The notes: generated by a model from the letters alone, not told the origin. A stretch of DNA of 64,000 nt from Cellulophaga algicola DSM 14237 (GCF_000186265.1 NC_014934.1:682001-746000), one strand, 5' to 3'. Positions 28,529 to 39,400 are shown, counted from the first letter of the stretch. Numbers and translations: made by a program.

Positions 28529-28807
28529 TTACTTTTTTCCTTTATTTTTCGAACCACCATGACCCCTAAAAGATCTAGTTGGTGAAAATTCTCCTAATTT
28601 ATGACCAACCATATTCTCTGTAACATATACAGGAACAAATTGTCTACCATTATGAACAGCGATAGTTTGACCAACAAAATCTGGTGTTATCATTGAAGCT
28701 CTAGACCAAGTCTTAACAACAGTCTTTTTACCAGAATCTATATTCTGATGAACTTTCTTTTCTAAACTAAAGTGAACGTAAGGTCCTTTTTTTAATGAAC
28801 GTGCCAT
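28529..28807 (-). CDS. rpsS: 30S ribosomal protein S19 (uS19)
   Basis: Small-subunit head protein paired with S13, 92 residues. It starts [19 protein letters not shown] and contains [22 protein letters not shown], ending [21 protein letters not shown]. It follows rplB by 13 nt. Confidence 0.98.
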   Translation of the reverse strand: MARSLKKGPYVHFSLEKKVHQNIDSGKKTVVKTWSRASMITPDFVGQTIAVHNGRQFVPVYVTENMVGHKLGEFSPTRSFRGHGGSKNKGKK

Positions 28808-28820
28808 TTCTTTCTACTTT

Positions 28821-29645
28821 TTATTTCTTTCTACGTTCTAATATATATCTATTTGTAGCCTTAGTCTTAGAACGAGTTCTATAACCTTTAGCAGGTATAC
28901 CGTTCTTAGATCTTGGGTGACCACCTGAAGCTCTACCTTCACCACCACCCATTGGGTGATCGACAGGGTTCATCGCAACCGGTCTTGTTCTTGGTCTTCT
29001 ACCTAACCATCTGCTTCTACCCGCTTTACCAGATACAAGTAATTGATGATCAGAATTAGATACCGCGCCAATTGTAGCTAAACATAAAACCAGAATTAAT
29101 CTAGTTTCACCAGAAGGAAGTTTTACCGTAGCAAACTTACCATCTCTTGCCATTAATTGAGCAAATGTACCAGCACTTCTCGCCATAACAGCTCCTTGTC
29201 CCGGACGTAGTTCAATACAAGAAATAATAGTACCTAAAGGAATAACACTTAAAGGAAGTGCATTACCTATCTCAGGAATCGCATCAGTACCAGAATTAAC
29301 TTCCTGACCAACTTGCAGACCGTTCTGGGCTACTATATATCTTTTTTCTCCATCAGCGTAGTTTATTAAAGCTACAAATGCTGTTCTGTTAGGATCATAC
29401 TGAATAGAATCAACGACACCAGCGATACCCTGCTTATCTCTTTTGAAATCTATCAAACGATACCTTCTCTTATGACCACCACCTCTGTGTTGGATAGTCA
29501 TTTTTCCTTGACTGTTTCTACCTCCGGACTTTTTTAACGGAGCAAGCAAGCTCTTCTCCGGCTTATCAGTAGTAATCGCGTCGAATCCGTTTACTACTCT
29601 AAAACGCTGTCCTGGAGTGATTGGTTTTAATTTTCTAACTGACAT
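28821..29645 (-). CDS. rplB: 50S ribosomal protein L2 (uL2)
   Basis: Primary 23S rRNA-binding protein required for subunit association and peptidyl transfer; 274 residues. The conserved C-terminal [18 protein letters not shown] contains the functionally important histidine. [20 protein letters not shown] is at the N-terminal side. It lies between rplW and rpsS. Confidence 0.98.
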   Translation of the reverse strand: MSVRKLKPITPGQRFRVVNGFDAITTDKPEKSLLAPLKKSGGRNSQGKMTIQHRGGGHKRRYRLIDFKRDKQGIAGVVDSIQYDPNRTAFVALINYADGEKRYIVAQNGLQVGQEVNSGTDAIPEIGNALPLSVIPLGTIISCIELRPGQGAVMARSAGTFAQLMARDGKFATVKLPSGETRLILVLCLATIGAVSNSDHQLLVSGKAGRSRWLGRRPRTRPVAMNPVDHPMGGGEGRASGGHPRSKNGIPAKGYRTRSKTKATNRYILERRKK

Positions 29646-29664
29646 TTTTTGTCTTTAGTCTTTA

Positions 29665-29955
29665 TTATAGATTACTGTAATAATCGATTACATCACCATC
29701 CGCAACTTGAACTATTGCTTTCTTATAAGCATTAGATTTACCGTGTTGTACTCCGGTTTTTGTATAACGAGTCTTTCTTGAAGGCCCGTAATTCATAGTT
29801 CTAACTTTCTCAACAGAAACCCCATAAGCAGTTTCAATAGCTTCTTTTATCTGAAGCTTATTTGCCTTAGGATTTACAATGAAGCCATAACGATTATACA
29901 ACTCACTATCTGAAGTCATTTTTTCTGTTATAATTGGCTTTATTATCACACTCAT
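29665..29955 (-). CDS. rplW: 50S ribosomal protein L23 (uL23)
   Basis: 96-residue protein at the tunnel exit, docking site for trigger factor and SRP. It has IIKPIITEKMTSDSELYNRY and FIVNPKANKLQIKEAIETAYGV, with VRTMNYGPSRKTRYTKTG. It follows rplD by 4 nt. Confidence 0.98.
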   Translation of the reverse strand: MSVIIKPIITEKMTSDSELYNRYGFIVNPKANKLQIKEAIETAYGVSVEKVRTMNYGPSRKTRYTKTGVQHGKSNAYKKAIVQVADGDVIDYYSNL

Positions 29956-29959
29956 GTTC

Positions 29960-30592
29960 TTATTGTTTAGTTAAGTTAGACTCAATTCCTTCTAAAGAAC
30001 CTTCTAGAAGCACAATGTTATTAGCATTTAAAATCTTATAAGTGCTTAAATCTGAGTTAGTTATAACTTCAGACCCCTTTAAATTGCGTGACGACAAATA
30101 TACATTATTATTTGAATCACCCAACACAAATAAAGATTTTTTATTTTCCAAGCCTAAAGACTTCAAAACATTCTTAAAATCTTTTGTTTTTGGAGCATCA
30201 AAATTAAAATCTTCAACTACTAAAATTGCTTTCTCATTAGTTTTAATGCTTAAAGCAGATTTTCTAGCTAAACGTTTTAAATTCTTGTTTAATTTTTGCT
30301 TATAATCTTTTGGTCTAGGTCCAAAAATACGACCACCACCTCTAAAAACTGGAGACTTAATACTACCCGCACGAGCAGTACCAGTTCCTTTTTGTTTCTT
30401 TATTTTTCTTGTACTACCAGCTATTTCAGCTCTTTCTTTAGACTTATGCGTACCTTGTCTTTGGTGCGCTAAATATTGCTTTACATCTAAATAAACAGCG
30501 TGCTTATTTGGCTCTATACCGTAAACAGCATCAGAAAGCTCTATGCTTCTACCTGTTTCTTTTCCTTTAATATCTAAAACTGCTACCTTCAT
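29960..30592 (-). CDS. rplD: 50S ribosomal protein L4 (uL4)
   Basis: Tunnel-constriction protein of 210 residues. The extended loop holds [20 protein letters not shown] and [20 protein letters not shown], ending in [20 protein letters not shown]. In E. coli L4 represses the S10 operon by causing attenuation in its leader. A terminator-like hairpin lies upstream of rplC here. The start overlaps the rplC stop by one base (TAATG), so translation is coupled. Confidence 0.98.
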   Translation of the reverse strand: MKVAVLDIKGKETGRSIELSDAVYGIEPNKHAVYLDVKQYLAHQRQGTHKSKERAEIAGSTRKIKKQKGTGTARAGSIKSPVFRGGGRIFGPRPKDYKQKLNKNLKRLARKSALSIKTNEKAILVVEDFNFDAPKTKDFKNVLKSLGLENKKSLFVLGDSNNNVYLSSRNLKGSEVITNSDLSTYKILNANNIVLLEGSLEGIESNLTKQ

Positions 30593-31209
30593 TACTTCTC
30601 AATAGTTACGTAAGCGTTCTTATGACCAGGCACACAACCTTTTAAAACTAAAAGATTTTTTTCTGGAACTACTTTTAAAACTTTTAGGTTTTGAACAGTT
30701 ACCTTATCAGTACCCATTCTTCCGGCCATCTTCATACCTTTGAATACTCTCGCAGGATAAGAAGCAGCACCTACAGAACCAGGAGCCCTTAGTCTGTTAT
30801 GTTGACCGTGAGTTGCTTGACCAACACCAGCAAAGCCGTGTCTCTTAACAACACCCTGAAAACCTTTTCCTTTTGAGATACCTATAGCATCAACAAATTC
30901 ACCTTCAACAAATAAATCAACACCAATAGTGTCTCCTAATTTGTAACCACCTTCAAAATCTCTGAATTCAACGACTTTTTTCTTAGGAGAAACACCTGCT
31001 TTTTTGAAATGACCTGTTTCGGCCTTATTCGCACGTTTTTCTGCCTTGTCATCGAAACCTAATTGAAGGGCACTATACCCGTCTACCTCTTCGGTTCTGA
31101 CTTGGGTAACTACACATGGACCTAGTTCGATTACTGTACATGGAATGTTCTTTCCATTTTCATCGAAAATACTAGTCATGCCTACTTTCTTTCCTATTAA
31201 CCCAGACAT
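30592..31209 (-). CDS. rplC: 50S ribosomal protein L3 (uL3)
   Basis: Early-assembly large-subunit protein, 205 residues. It starts [19 protein letters not shown] and contains [22 protein letters not shown], the loop approaching the peptidyl-transferase centre, and [20 protein letters not shown]. It is the first gene after the rpsJ-rplC spacer, where a terminator-like hairpin sits about 50 nt ahead of its start. Confidence 0.98.
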   Translation of the reverse strand: MSGLIGKKVGMTSIFDENGKNIPCTVIELGPCVVTQVRTEEVDGYSALQLGFDDKAEKRANKAETGHFKKAGVSPKKKVVEFRDFEGGYKLGDTIGVDLFVEGEFVDAIGISKGKGFQGVVKRHGFAGVGQATHGQHNRLRAPGSVGAASYPARVFKGMKMAGRMGTDKVTVQNLKVLKVVPEKNLLVLKGCVPGHKNAYVTIEK

Positions 31210-31260
31210 ATTTAATTTAATTAATTAGTATTAACTTTTATAAACTTTCAATTATTGAAT

Positions 31261-31290
31261 AAAAAAAAGGGTCAAAATAAATCGACCCTG
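31261..31290 (-). terminator. Terminator/attenuator-like hairpin between rpsJ and rplC
   Basis: Perfect 6-bp stem AGGGTC / GACCCT (31268-31273 with 31284-31289) with a 10-nt loop. On the minus strand it is followed at once by T7-8, the form of an intrinsic terminator. It lies about 75 nt past the rpsJ stop, inside what is otherwise a continuous ribosomal gene block, so it may act as a conditional attenuator and not as a full stop. Confidence 0.7.
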
Positions 31291-31312
31291 ATTTTATTTT
31301 TCCGTTTTTCCC

Positions 31313-31373
31313 TTGCGAAACGCTCAGGACATGTTACTCGCAATACAAATTGCTTACAAGTATAATTATACTT
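31313..31373 (-). other. Structured segment upstream of the rpsJ-rplC hairpin
   Basis: Three inverted repeats precede the terminator-like hairpin on the minus strand. One is a perfect 16-nt palindrome AAGTATAATTATACTT at 31358-31373, overlapping the rpsJ stop codon. The second is GCAAT/ATTGC at 31340-31353. The third is TTGCG/CGCAA at 31313-31317 with 31339-31343. The last two share bases and so are mutually exclusive, as expected of a switch, but the stems are short. Confidence 0.4.
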
Positions 31374-31671
31374 TGATCTCTACTTCAACACCACTTGGCA
31401 ACTCTAATTTCATTAAAGCATCAATTGTTTTTGAAGAAGAACTGTAAATATCTAAAAGTCTCTTATAAGAACTTAACTGAAATTGCTCTCTCGACTTTTT
31501 ATTAACGTGAGGAGAACGTAATACAGTAAATATTTTCTTATGTGTTGGCAACGGAATTGGTCCAGTTACAACAGCTCCTGTAGATTTTACAGTTTTAACT
31601 ATTTTCTCAGCAGATTTATCTACTAAATTATAGTCGTATGATTTAAGTTTTATTCTAATTTTTTGACTCAT
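31366..31671 (-). CDS. rpsJ: 30S ribosomal protein S10 (uS10)
   Basis: 101-residue small-subunit head protein, also a transcription antitermination factor (NusE) with NusB. It starts [20 protein letters not shown] and contains [20 protein letters not shown] and [16 protein letters not shown]. It follows fusA by 10 nt, so it belongs to the str transcript. It is separated from rplC by a 156-nt structured spacer. Confidence 0.98.
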   Translation of the reverse strand: MSQKIRIKLKSYDYNLVDKSAEKIVKTVKSTGAVVTGPIPLPTHKKIFTVLRSPHVNKKSREQFQLSSYKRLLDIYSSSSKTIDALMKLELPSGVEVEIKV

Positions 31672-31681
31672 TTTCGTAAAA

Positions 31682-33814
31682 TTAAGCGGTTAAACCTTTT
31701 GCTGCTTTGATTACCTCTTCAGAAATACTTGAAGGTGTCTCCGCATAATGTGAAAATTCCATTGTTGATGTCGCTCTACCAGAAGACATTGTTCTTAACG
31801 CCGTAACGTAACCAAACATCTCTGATAATGGAACTTCACCTTTTATCACTTTAGCACCAGCTCTATCACTCATGTTAGTAATAGTACCTCTTCTTCTGTT
31901 TAAATCTCCAACAATATCACCCATATTTTCTTCAGGTGTTAAAGCTTCAATTTTCATTATAGGCTCCATAATTACAGCACCAGCAGCTTTACCAGCAGCT
32001 TTGTACCCCATTTTTGCAGCTAATTCAAAAGAAAGTGCATCAGAATCCACAGGGTGGAAAGATCCATCTGTTAAAACAACTTTCATACGATCCATTTCAT
32101 AACCAGCTAAAGGACCAGCCTTCATTGCTGCTGTGAATCCTTTTTGAACTGACGGTATAAATTCCTTTGGAATACGACCCCCTTTAATCTGATCTACAAA
32201 CTGTAAACCAGCTCCTACGAAATCATCATCAGCAGGACCCATTTCAAATACAATATCACCAAACTTACCACGACCACCAGATTGCTTTTTATAAGTTTCT
32301 CTATGACCAGCAGTTTTCGTTAAAGCTTCTTTATATTCAACTTGAGGTTGACCTTGATTCACTTCAACTTTAAATTCACGTCTTAAACGATCTACAATAA
32401 TATCTAAGTGAAGCTCACCCATTCCTGATATAATTGTCTGACCTGAAGCTTCATCCGTTCTTGCTGTAAATGTAGGATCTTCCTCAGAAAGTTTAGCCAA
32501 AGCCATCCCTAATTTATCAACATCTGCTTTAGTTTTAGGCTCTACCGCAATACCAATAACTGGATCCGGAAAGTCCATACTCTCTAAAACAATTGGATGT
32601 TTTTCAGCAGATAAAGTATCACCAGTTTTAATATCCTTAAAACCAACAGCAGCACCTATATCTCCAGCTTCTATATAATCAATTGCATTTTGCTTATTAG
32701 CATGCATTTGATAAATTCTAGAAATACGCTCTTTATTACCAGAACGATTATTTAACACATAAGAACCAGCATCTAATCTACCAGAATATGCTCTAAAGAA
32801 AGCTAAACGACCCACAAATGGATCCGTAGCAATCTTAAATGCTAAAGCAGCAAATGGCTCCTTAACATCTGGCTTTCTAGTGATAGGCAACTCAGTATCA
32901 GGATCTATACCTGTTATTGCTTCCTTATCCATTGGAGAAGGCAAGTAACGACAAACAGCATCTAAAAGAAACTGAACACCTTTATTCTTAAATGAAGAAC
33001 CACAAATCATTGGAATGATACTCATATCCATAACTGCCGCTCTTAAAGCTGCATGGACTTCATCTTCAGTAATAGAATTCTCATCTTCAAAGAATTTCTC
33101 CATCAAAGTGTCATCATATTCAGCAACTGCCTCTATAAGATTAGCTCTATATTCCTTAACTTCAGCTTTCATTTCTTCAGGAATATCAACTACATCAAAA
33201 GTTGCCCCGAAGTTATCTTCATGCCAGATAATAGCTCTATTCTTAACTAAATCTACGACACCTCTAAAATCTGCCTCGTCACCAATTGGCAAAACGATTG
33301 GAACTGCATTAGATTTTAACATTTCTTTGATTTGCTTACAAACCATTAAAAAGTTAGAACCCTGTCTATCCATTTTATTCACAAAGCCCATTCTTGGAAC
33401 TTTGTAATTATCAGCAAGTCTCCAGTTAGTCTCTGATTGAGGCTCTACACCATCAACAGCACTAAACAAAAACACCAAACCATCTAATACACGTAAAGAA
33501 CGATTTACTTCTACCGTAAAATCTACGTGACCAGGTGTGTCAATAATGTTAAAATGATACGGCTTAGTTTCCTCTATCTTCTCCCCATTTTTCATCGGGA
33601 AATTCCAAGTACATGTCGTAGCGGCCGAAGTAATGGTAATACCACGCTCCTGCTCTTGCTCCATCCAATCCATTGTAGCAGCACCATCATGCACTTCTCC
33701 AATTTTATGACTTACACCCGTATAAAACAAAATACGTTCTGTAGTAGTTGTTTTACCCGCATCAATATGAGCAGCAATACCTATATTTCTAGTAAATTTT
33801 AAATCTCTTGACAT
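31682..33814 (-). CDS. fusA: Elongation factor G
   Basis: Translocation GTPase of 710 residues. The G domain carries [15 protein letters not shown] (P-loop), [13 protein letters not shown] (switch I), DTPGHVDF (G3) and NKMDRQG (G4). Domain II follows, then domains III-V with [14 protein letters not shown] and the domain IV segment [14 protein letters not shown]. It has the canonical length and the usual str-operon place between rpsG and rpsJ. No tuf gene follows, unlike in E. coli. Confidence 0.98.
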   Translation of the reverse strand: MSRDLKFTRNIGIAAHIDAGKTTTTERILFYTGVSHKIGEVHDGAATMDWMEQEQERGITITSAATTCTWNFPMKNGEKIEETKPYHFNIIDTPGHVDFTVEVNRSLRVLDGLVFLFSAVDGVEPQSETNWRLADNYKVPRMGFVNKMDRQGSNFLMVCKQIKEMLKSNAVPIVLPIGDEADFRGVVDLVKNRAIIWHEDNFGATFDVVDIPEEMKAEVKEYRANLIEAVAEYDDTLMEKFFEDENSITEDEVHAALRAAVMDMSIIPMICGSSFKNKGVQFLLDAVCRYLPSPMDKEAITGIDPDTELPITRKPDVKEPFAALAFKIATDPFVGRLAFFRAYSGRLDAGSYVLNNRSGNKERISRIYQMHANKQNAIDYIEAGDIGAAVGFKDIKTGDTLSAEKHPIVLESMDFPDPVIGIAVEPKTKADVDKLGMALAKLSEEDPTFTARTDEASGQTIISGMGELHLDIIVDRLRREFKVEVNQGQPQVEYKEALTKTAGHRETYKKQSGGRGKFGDIVFEMGPADDDFVGAGLQFVDQIKGGRIPKEFIPSVQKGFTAAMKAGPLAGYEMDRMKVVLTDGSFHPVDSDALSFELAAKMGYKAAGKAAGAVIMEPIMKIEALTPEENMGDIVGDLNRRRGTITNMSDRAGAKVIKGEVPLSEMFGYVTALRTMSSGRATSTMEFSHYAETPSSISEEVIKAAKGLTA

Positions 33815-33823
33815 TTCTGATAA

Positions 33824-34300
33824 TTAAAATCTAAAGTGAGAGAAAGCTTTATTTGCTTCTGCCATTTTGTGAGTATCTGTTCTTTTCTTAACGGCAGCAC
33901 CCTCTTCTTTAGCAGCTGCTAATATTTCTCCAGCTAACTTTTGCGACATAGCTTTCTCGTTTCTTTTACGAGCAAAACTAATCAACCATTTCATAGCTGT
34001 TGATATTTTTCTATCCGGTCTAATTTGCATAGGAATCTGGAATGTAGCACCCCCAACTCTTCTACTCCTAACCTCTACATGAGGCATAACATTAGAAAGA
34101 GCATCTTTCCATATCTCTAGAGCCGATTTTTCTTCGTCTGTTTTCTTTTCATCTACAATATCAATTGCATCATAGAATACTTTGTACGCTATAGACTTCT
34201 TACCATCCCACATCATCATGTTAACAAAACGCGTCACTAACTGATCATTAAATCTTGGATCTGGTAAAAGAGGTCTCTTTTTAGCCTGTTTTTTTCTCAT
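33824..34300 (-). CDS. rpsG: 30S ribosomal protein S7 (uS7)
   Basis: Head-assembly initiator binding the 3' major domain of 16S rRNA, 158 residues. It starts [20 protein letters not shown] and contains [20 protein letters not shown] and the C-terminal [20 protein letters not shown]. It follows rpsL by 20 nt. Confidence 0.98.
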   Translation of the reverse strand: MRKKQAKKRPLLPDPRFNDQLVTRFVNMMMWDGKKSIAYKVFYDAIDIVDEKKTDEEKSALEIWKDALSNVMPHVEVRSRRVGGATFQIPMQIRPDRKISTAMKWLISFARKRNEKAMSQKLAGEILAAAKEEGAAVKKRTDTHKMAEANKAFSHFRF

Positions 34301-34320
34301 TGTTTCTGTTTAAAGCTTGA

Positions 34321-34695
34321 TTACTTCTTAGGTCTTTTAGCACCATACTTAGATCTACGTTGAGTTCTTCCAGCAACACCTGCTGTATCCAAAGCTCCTC
34401 TAACGATATGATACCTAACACCCGGTAAATCTTTAACTCTTCCGCCCCTTACTAATACTATCGAGTGCTCTTGAAGATTATGTCCTTCACCAGGGATGTA
34501 TGCATTTACTTCTTTACCATTTGTTAACCTTACCCTTGCAACTTTACGCATTGCAGAATTTGGTTTTTTAGGTGTAGTAGTGTAAACACGAGTACAAACC
34601 CCTCTTCTTTGAGGACAAGAATCCAAAGCAGCCGATTTACTCTTCTTAGTAATCGTGGCCCTTCCTTTTCTTACTAATTGTGAAATTGTTGGCAT
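34321..34695 (-). CDS. rpsL: 30S ribosomal protein S12 (uS12)
   Basis: Decoding-centre protein, 124 residues. It starts [20 protein letters not shown] and contains [17 protein letters not shown] (the streptomycin-relevant lysine is the wild-type residue) and [17 protein letters not shown]. It is the first gene of the block. A good promoter and a short hairpin-bearing leader precede it. Confidence 0.98.
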   Translation of the reverse strand: MPTISQLVRKGRATITKKSKSAALDSCPQRRGVCTRVYTTTPKKPNSAMRKVARVRLTNGKEVNAYIPGEGHNLQEHSIVLVRGGRVKDLPGVRYHIVRGALDTAGVAGRTQRRSKYGAKRPKK

Positions 34696-34723
34696 ACTAT
34701 AATTGTATCTATATATATAACTT

Positions 34724-34739
34724 ACCCTTTTTTAAGGGT
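34724..34739 (-). promoter_or_regulatory. Hairpin at the predicted 5' end of the rpsL transcript
   Basis: ACCCTT/AAGGGT (34724-34729 with 34734-34739) with a TTTT loop, 28 nt before the rpsL ATG and 3 nt beyond the -7 box. The transcript would begin at or within this stem, so it could protect the 5' end or shape initiation. Function is inferred. Confidence 0.4.
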
Positions 34740-34742
34740 CGG

Positions 34743-34772
34743 CAAATGTAGCAATAAATCCCATTAATTCAA
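34743..34772 (-). promoter_or_regulatory. Predicted promoter of the str/ribosomal block (TTG-N19-TACATTTG)
   Basis: On the minus strand, TTG at 34772-34770, a 19-nt spacer and TACATTTG at 34750-34743 match both boxes of the Bacteroidota promoter exactly. It implies transcription starting near 34737, about 40 nt before rpsL. Confidence 0.8.
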
Positions 34773-34965
34773 ATAGTTAATCACTTTTATTTAATTTAAT
34801 TCTTTTCTTTAACAAATAAACCGCCAAAAAAAAGCTTTATAAATATTATCAATTTCAAAAAAAGGCATCAAAACAGATTTACAACACAACAAATAATACA
34901 TGATTTATAAATATATCAAAACATACATTTTAAGATTTTTGAACCAATGAAGATTGAATAAATAA

Positions 34966-35739
34966 AATTGCCTAAGTGCGTTTGTTGCCATAATACTTTT
35001 AAGTTATTGTGATACGGAAAATATAAACCCTATATTAAGTTGCAGTTTCGGAGTAATTTGAAGTATAACTAAGAGTGTTGACTGCTTTAAATACTAATAC
35101 TGACATAAACGATATCTCTTCCCCCTCTTTTGAGCTTAGTATTGAATTTGTAAATTAATGACTTTGGAAATTTAATTACAGAATATAAAAATATATACTC
35201 CCTCTAGAGGTTAAACTATTGTTAATGAAAATGATCCAGATTACAACATACTTACTGAAGCTCTGTTATATTCTTACGACAGCTCTTTATTTATGACAGG
35301 AAAAACCTTTCCTGCATATGATTTTATTATTATAGCAGAAAATACTTTTGCGGCCCTTGATTTAGACTTAGCTGTTGCTGAAGGTGAAGATGCTTTGAAT
35401 TATAAAGATAGAATTACACTTTCAGACGGAAGGACATTTACAACTACAAAGAGTGGAGAAAGTATAAATTCTGATTTATTCTACCATTACGCATTTGGTT
35501 TTTCTTCAAAATTTGCATGTTTATTCTCCACGCCTCCTCCTGGGGATTATATTATTGACATGATTGAAACCTATGGTGACAGGTGGAATGGAAATTTCAT
35601 CAAGATTACAGTAGATGGCCAAGAGGCTCTATTTACAATTAATGATAGCACAGATACATCCCGCTCAATTACAATTCCATCTGGATTAGAATCTGCTACT
35701 TGGGATTTTTTACTTGGAGTTTATCCAAAAAGAAGTTAA
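34966..35739 (+). pseudogene. Decayed lipoprotein gene with three frameshifts
   Basis: Protein-like reading can be followed through three frames. From 34966, a hydrophobic stretch runs into a lipobox-like LLSYCDTEN, then NPILSCSFGVI, ended by TGA at 35059. The same frame continues as ITKSVDCFKY to TAA at 35095. The next frame gives NDISSPSFELSIEFVN up to TAA at 35156. The third gives NDFGNLITEYKNIYS up to TAG at 35205. The original frame resumes, after TAA at 35212, as NENDPDYNILTEALLYSYD and then the open 148-codon end. Each shift goes the same way (+1), and three of them restore the first frame. This pattern indicates a once-intact secreted lipoprotein. The original start is not clear (ATG at 34947 is out of frame). 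Confidence 0.6.
35293..35739 (+). CDS. Hypothetical protein (148 aa), probable 3' remnant
   Basis: The open 3' portion of the decayed lipoprotein region. It could be translated from the ATG at 35293, but the frame is already open from 35215 and the preceding codons (NENDPDYNILTEALLYSYD) look like genuine protein, so the ATG is probably internal. There is no signal peptide, yet the composition is that of an exported beta-rich domain: ITLSDGRTFTTTKSGESI, GDYIIDMIETYGDRWNGNF and a closing WDFLLGVYPKRS. I recognise no family. Expression as a free protein is doubtful. It lies on the strand opposite to the ribosomal block and 720 nt ahead of the SusC gene. Confidence 0.4.
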   Translation: MTGKTFPAYDFIIIAENTFAALDLDLAVAEGEDALNYKDRITLSDGRTFTTTKSGESINSDLFYHYAFGFSSKFACLFSTPPPGDYIIDMIETYGDRWNGNFIKITVDGQEALFTINDSTDTSRSITIPSGLESATWDFLLGVYPKRS

Positions 35740-36461
35740 ATTTAAAATATATAGACCTAATAATTAGCTAATTGCTGCTATTTCCGTACTGAGTGAAGGT
35801 GAAATTACATTAAATTTAAGTTTATAAAAAAATTACCTATAGCCATCCTAACTGGGGTGATTCTTTAAATTATAACTAAAATCATAAAAAAAAGACTAAA
35901 AAAAAATAGCCTCTTCCTTTTATTAAGTATTTGTTTTCCAATCAAAATTTAGTATTTAAAACTTGAGAACACTCATCGAGTATTCTCAAGTTTTAAACAG
36001 ACCTCTAAAGTCCAAAACTAATTCCTGTAATAAACTACAATACCAATTTAAATCTTATTCACAAAAACCATCTATAAGTGTCTTTTTATCTAAAGAGAAA
36101 AATTATAGGTTGAATTAAAAAAATCTATTCAGCTTTAAAACTGCTCAGCCCTCTTTTTCTAATTCAAAAATAATTAACCATGCACTTACCCATAAGTTCA
36201 TATAGAAAGTAATCCTGATTTTAAGGTTTCACTTTAAAAAAAAGCTGTGGTTAATCTACAAAAAGTCAAAAAATAACGAAACTAGTGTTAAAATTAACAT
36301 TTCATAAAAAAAAGGCTGATTTTTAAACTATCAGTAAAAACAATACTTCAAGATAAAGACATCCATAGAAATTAAACATAATGATAAAATTATACTAATA
36401 TTTTTAGGATAATTAACAAGGAATTATCACTTTCGCCACAACTAATTCAAATAACATAATA
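35740..36461. other. Gene-free AT-rich intergenic region
   Basis: No supportable gene. A short protein-like run (AAISVLSEGEITLNLSL) near 35774-35826 may be another scrap of a decayed gene. The stretch includes the strong inverted repeat at 35955-35997. It also includes an imperfect repeat GAATTAAAAAAA / TTTTTCTAATTC at 36112-36123 with 36154-36165, and several A-runs. The susC promoter is expected in the last 150 bases, but only partial matches (for example TATTTTTA near 36400) are seen. Confidence 0.6.
35955..35997. repeat. Long perfect inverted repeat
   Basis: A 15-bp perfect arm TTTAAAACTTGAGAA (35955-35969) pairs with TTCTCAAGTTTTAAA (35983-35997). Inside, ACTC/GAGT adds four more pairs after one mismatch, leaving a 3-nt loop. 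It looks like a bidirectional terminator without a long T run, or an operator. It lies 216 nt beyond the decayed gene and 465 nt ahead of susC. Confidence 0.75.
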
Positions 36462-39400
36462 ATGAAAACAAAAGTAAATGGAATCCTTACGCTTCTTTTA
36501 GCGTTTGTTGTGCATTTAACATTTGCACAAGAAAAGACGATTTCTGGTATGGTCACCGATCAACAAGGTGTGCCTTTACCTGGAGTAAACATTTTAGTCT
36601 CTGGAACAAGTAATGGTACGCAATCTGACTTTGACGGAAACTACACAATTAATGCAAGTGAAGGACAAACATTAGTCTTCTCGTATGTTGGTCAGAAAGA
36701 GACCTCCAAAGTTGTTGGAGCTACTTCTTTGATTAATGTTGCTATGACTGAAGATGCACAAGCATTAGATGAGATCGTGGTAACGGCGTTAGGTATCTCT
36801 AGAGAGAAAAAATCTTTAGGATATTCTACTCAAGAAGTAAAAGGAGAAGAGTTAACTGCTGTTAAAAGTGGTAACTTTGTTAATGCTCTTTCCGGTAAAG
36901 CTTCTGGTATCCAGATTAAGAAAAACAATAACTTTGGTGGTTCAACTAACGTAGTAATACGTGGTAACTCTTCATTACAAGGAAATAACCAAGCGTTATT
37001 TGTAATTGACGGGGTGCCTATTAGTAACTTTAACTCCAATGATGCTAATCAAAGTGAAGGTAGTGGTGGTTATTATGATTATGGAAATGCTGCTTCAGAT
37101 ATCAACCCTGAAGATATTGCTTCTGTAAACATTCTTAAAGGTGCTGCTGCATCTGCACTTTACGGTTCAAGAGCTGCAAACGGTGTAATTATGATTACTA
37201 CTAAAAAAGGTAAAACAACGAATGGCATTGGTGTTACAGTAAGTTCAGGGGTTACTTTTGGAACTGTTGACAAAAGTACATTCGCTAAATACCAAGACCA
37301 ATATGGTGCTGGTTATGGACCAGGTTCAGATATCATAGGGACAGATATCAATGGAGCTGATATTTTGTGGGAAAATCAACCAGGTGCTGTAAACCCTAGG
37401 GATCAATATTTCATCAACAGAGATTTAGATGGCGATGGACAATATACCGACTTATACGCTAATTACGGAGATGACGGATCATATGGTGGGCGTTTTGATC
37501 CAAACCTTTTAGTATACCAATGGGATTCTTTTGATCCTGCGTCTCCTAATTACCAAACAGCAACTCCTTGGGTTAATTCTAGAAATGGTGCAATTACATT
37601 TTTTGAAACCCCAGTAACTACTACAAATTCTGTTTCTTTAGAAAAAGGTTTTGAAGATGGTTCATTAAGATTAAATTATACTTTATTTGATCAATCTGGT
37701 TTATTGCCAAATAGTTCAATTAAAAAACATAACATATCTATGAGTGGTACTGCTAAACTTACAGATAAGTTTTCAGTTACTGGATATTCTAACTACATAA
37801 AGACAAGTGGATTAGGAAGAAACTCTACCGGTTATAACGACAATATTATTGCAAACTTTAAACAATGGTGGCAAACTAACGTTGATATACAAGACTTAGA
37901 AAACATCTATAAATCTACAGGTAGAAACGTAACTTGGAACCCATCCTCTTCTGATGCTGGAGCTACTCCTGCTTATTGGGACAATCCATACTGGACAAGA
38001 TTTGAAAATTATCAAAATGATTCAAGATCACGTTTCATTGGTAATATTTCTTTAAACTATCAATTTAACGATTGGTTTAGCGCAATGGCTAGAATAGCTA
38101 CAGATACGTATGCTGAATTACAAGAAGAAAGAAGAGCTAATGGTAGTGTTCCTACTAGTTTTGGTGTTAGTAGAGGAAATGTTGATTCTGGATATGGTAG
38201 AAAAAACATTAACAGAACAGAAACTAATTATGATTTCATGCTTAATTTCAATAAGAATTTAAGTGATAAATTTAATTTAACAGGCATCTTAGGTACCAAC
38301 ATTAGACGTACTAATTTTAACTCCGTTTATTCATCAACAAGTGGTGGACTAAGTGTACCAAAATTATATTCTTTACAGAATAGTGTAGGACCATTACCTT
38401 TACCTGTGGAAACAGCAGAAGAAGTTGGTGTAGATGGTATTTTCGCAAGTGCTTCTCTTGGATACAACAATATGCTTTATGTAGATGCTACTATTCGTAG
38501 AGATCATTCTTCTACACTACCTACTGAAAATAGCTCTTACTATTATCCTTCGGTAGCAGGTAGTTTTGTTTTCAATAGATTATTAGGAAGTGATGCTATT
38601 TCTTTTGGGAAGTTAAGAGCTAGTTACGCAGAAGTAGGTAATGATGCTAGTTTTGATTACTTACAAGACAGCTATGTTATTAATACACCTATAGGTACTG
38701 CAAGTACATCTGTATCTAATACAAAGAAAAAAATAGATTTAAAACCAGAGCGTACGCAAAGTTTTGAAGCAGGTATTGAAATGAGATTTGTAAACAACAG
38801 ACTAGGGTTTGATGTAGCTTATTACAAAACAAATTCTGTAGATCAAATTTTTGGAGTACCAGTATCTACTGCAACTGGTTTTTCTAATAAAATCTTAAAC
38901 GCTGGTGAAATTGAAAATTCAGGATTTGAAGTTTCTTTAACTGCCATGCCCGTAAAAACTGACGATTTCAATTGGAATGTAAATGTAAACTGGACTAGAA
39001 ATAGAAACAAAGTTATTTCATTGGAAGATGGCATTCAAAACTTACAATTAGGAAATTTCCAAGGTGGTGTTACTATTAATGCAACTGTAGGTCAACCTTA
39101 TGGTGTAATACAAGGTACAGATTATACGTATTTAAATGGCGAGAGAGTTGTTGACGCAAGTAATGGGCAATATGTATCAAGTAGCAGTTCTAATGAAGTC
39201 ATTGGAGACTCTAATCCAGATTGGCAAATGGGGATTACCAACAGTTTTAACTACAAAAACTTAGCGTTTAATTTCTTAATTGACATACAACAAGGAGGAA
39301 GTATATTCTCTTTAGATCAATATTACGGAAGAGCTACTGGCCTATATGAAGAAACAGTTTTTACAAATGAACTTGGCAACCCTGTAAGAGATGCTCTTAA

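Noticed and set aside
33015-33407. 130-residue plus-strand reading frame inside fusA
   Set aside because: Antisense to the conserved EF-G coding sequence; Ser/Ile-rich low-information translation typical of shadow frames.
31366-34695. rpsL-rpsG-fusA-rpsJ as a horizontally acquired segment
   Set aside because: All four are canonical, in standard order and with the same composition as the rest of the block.
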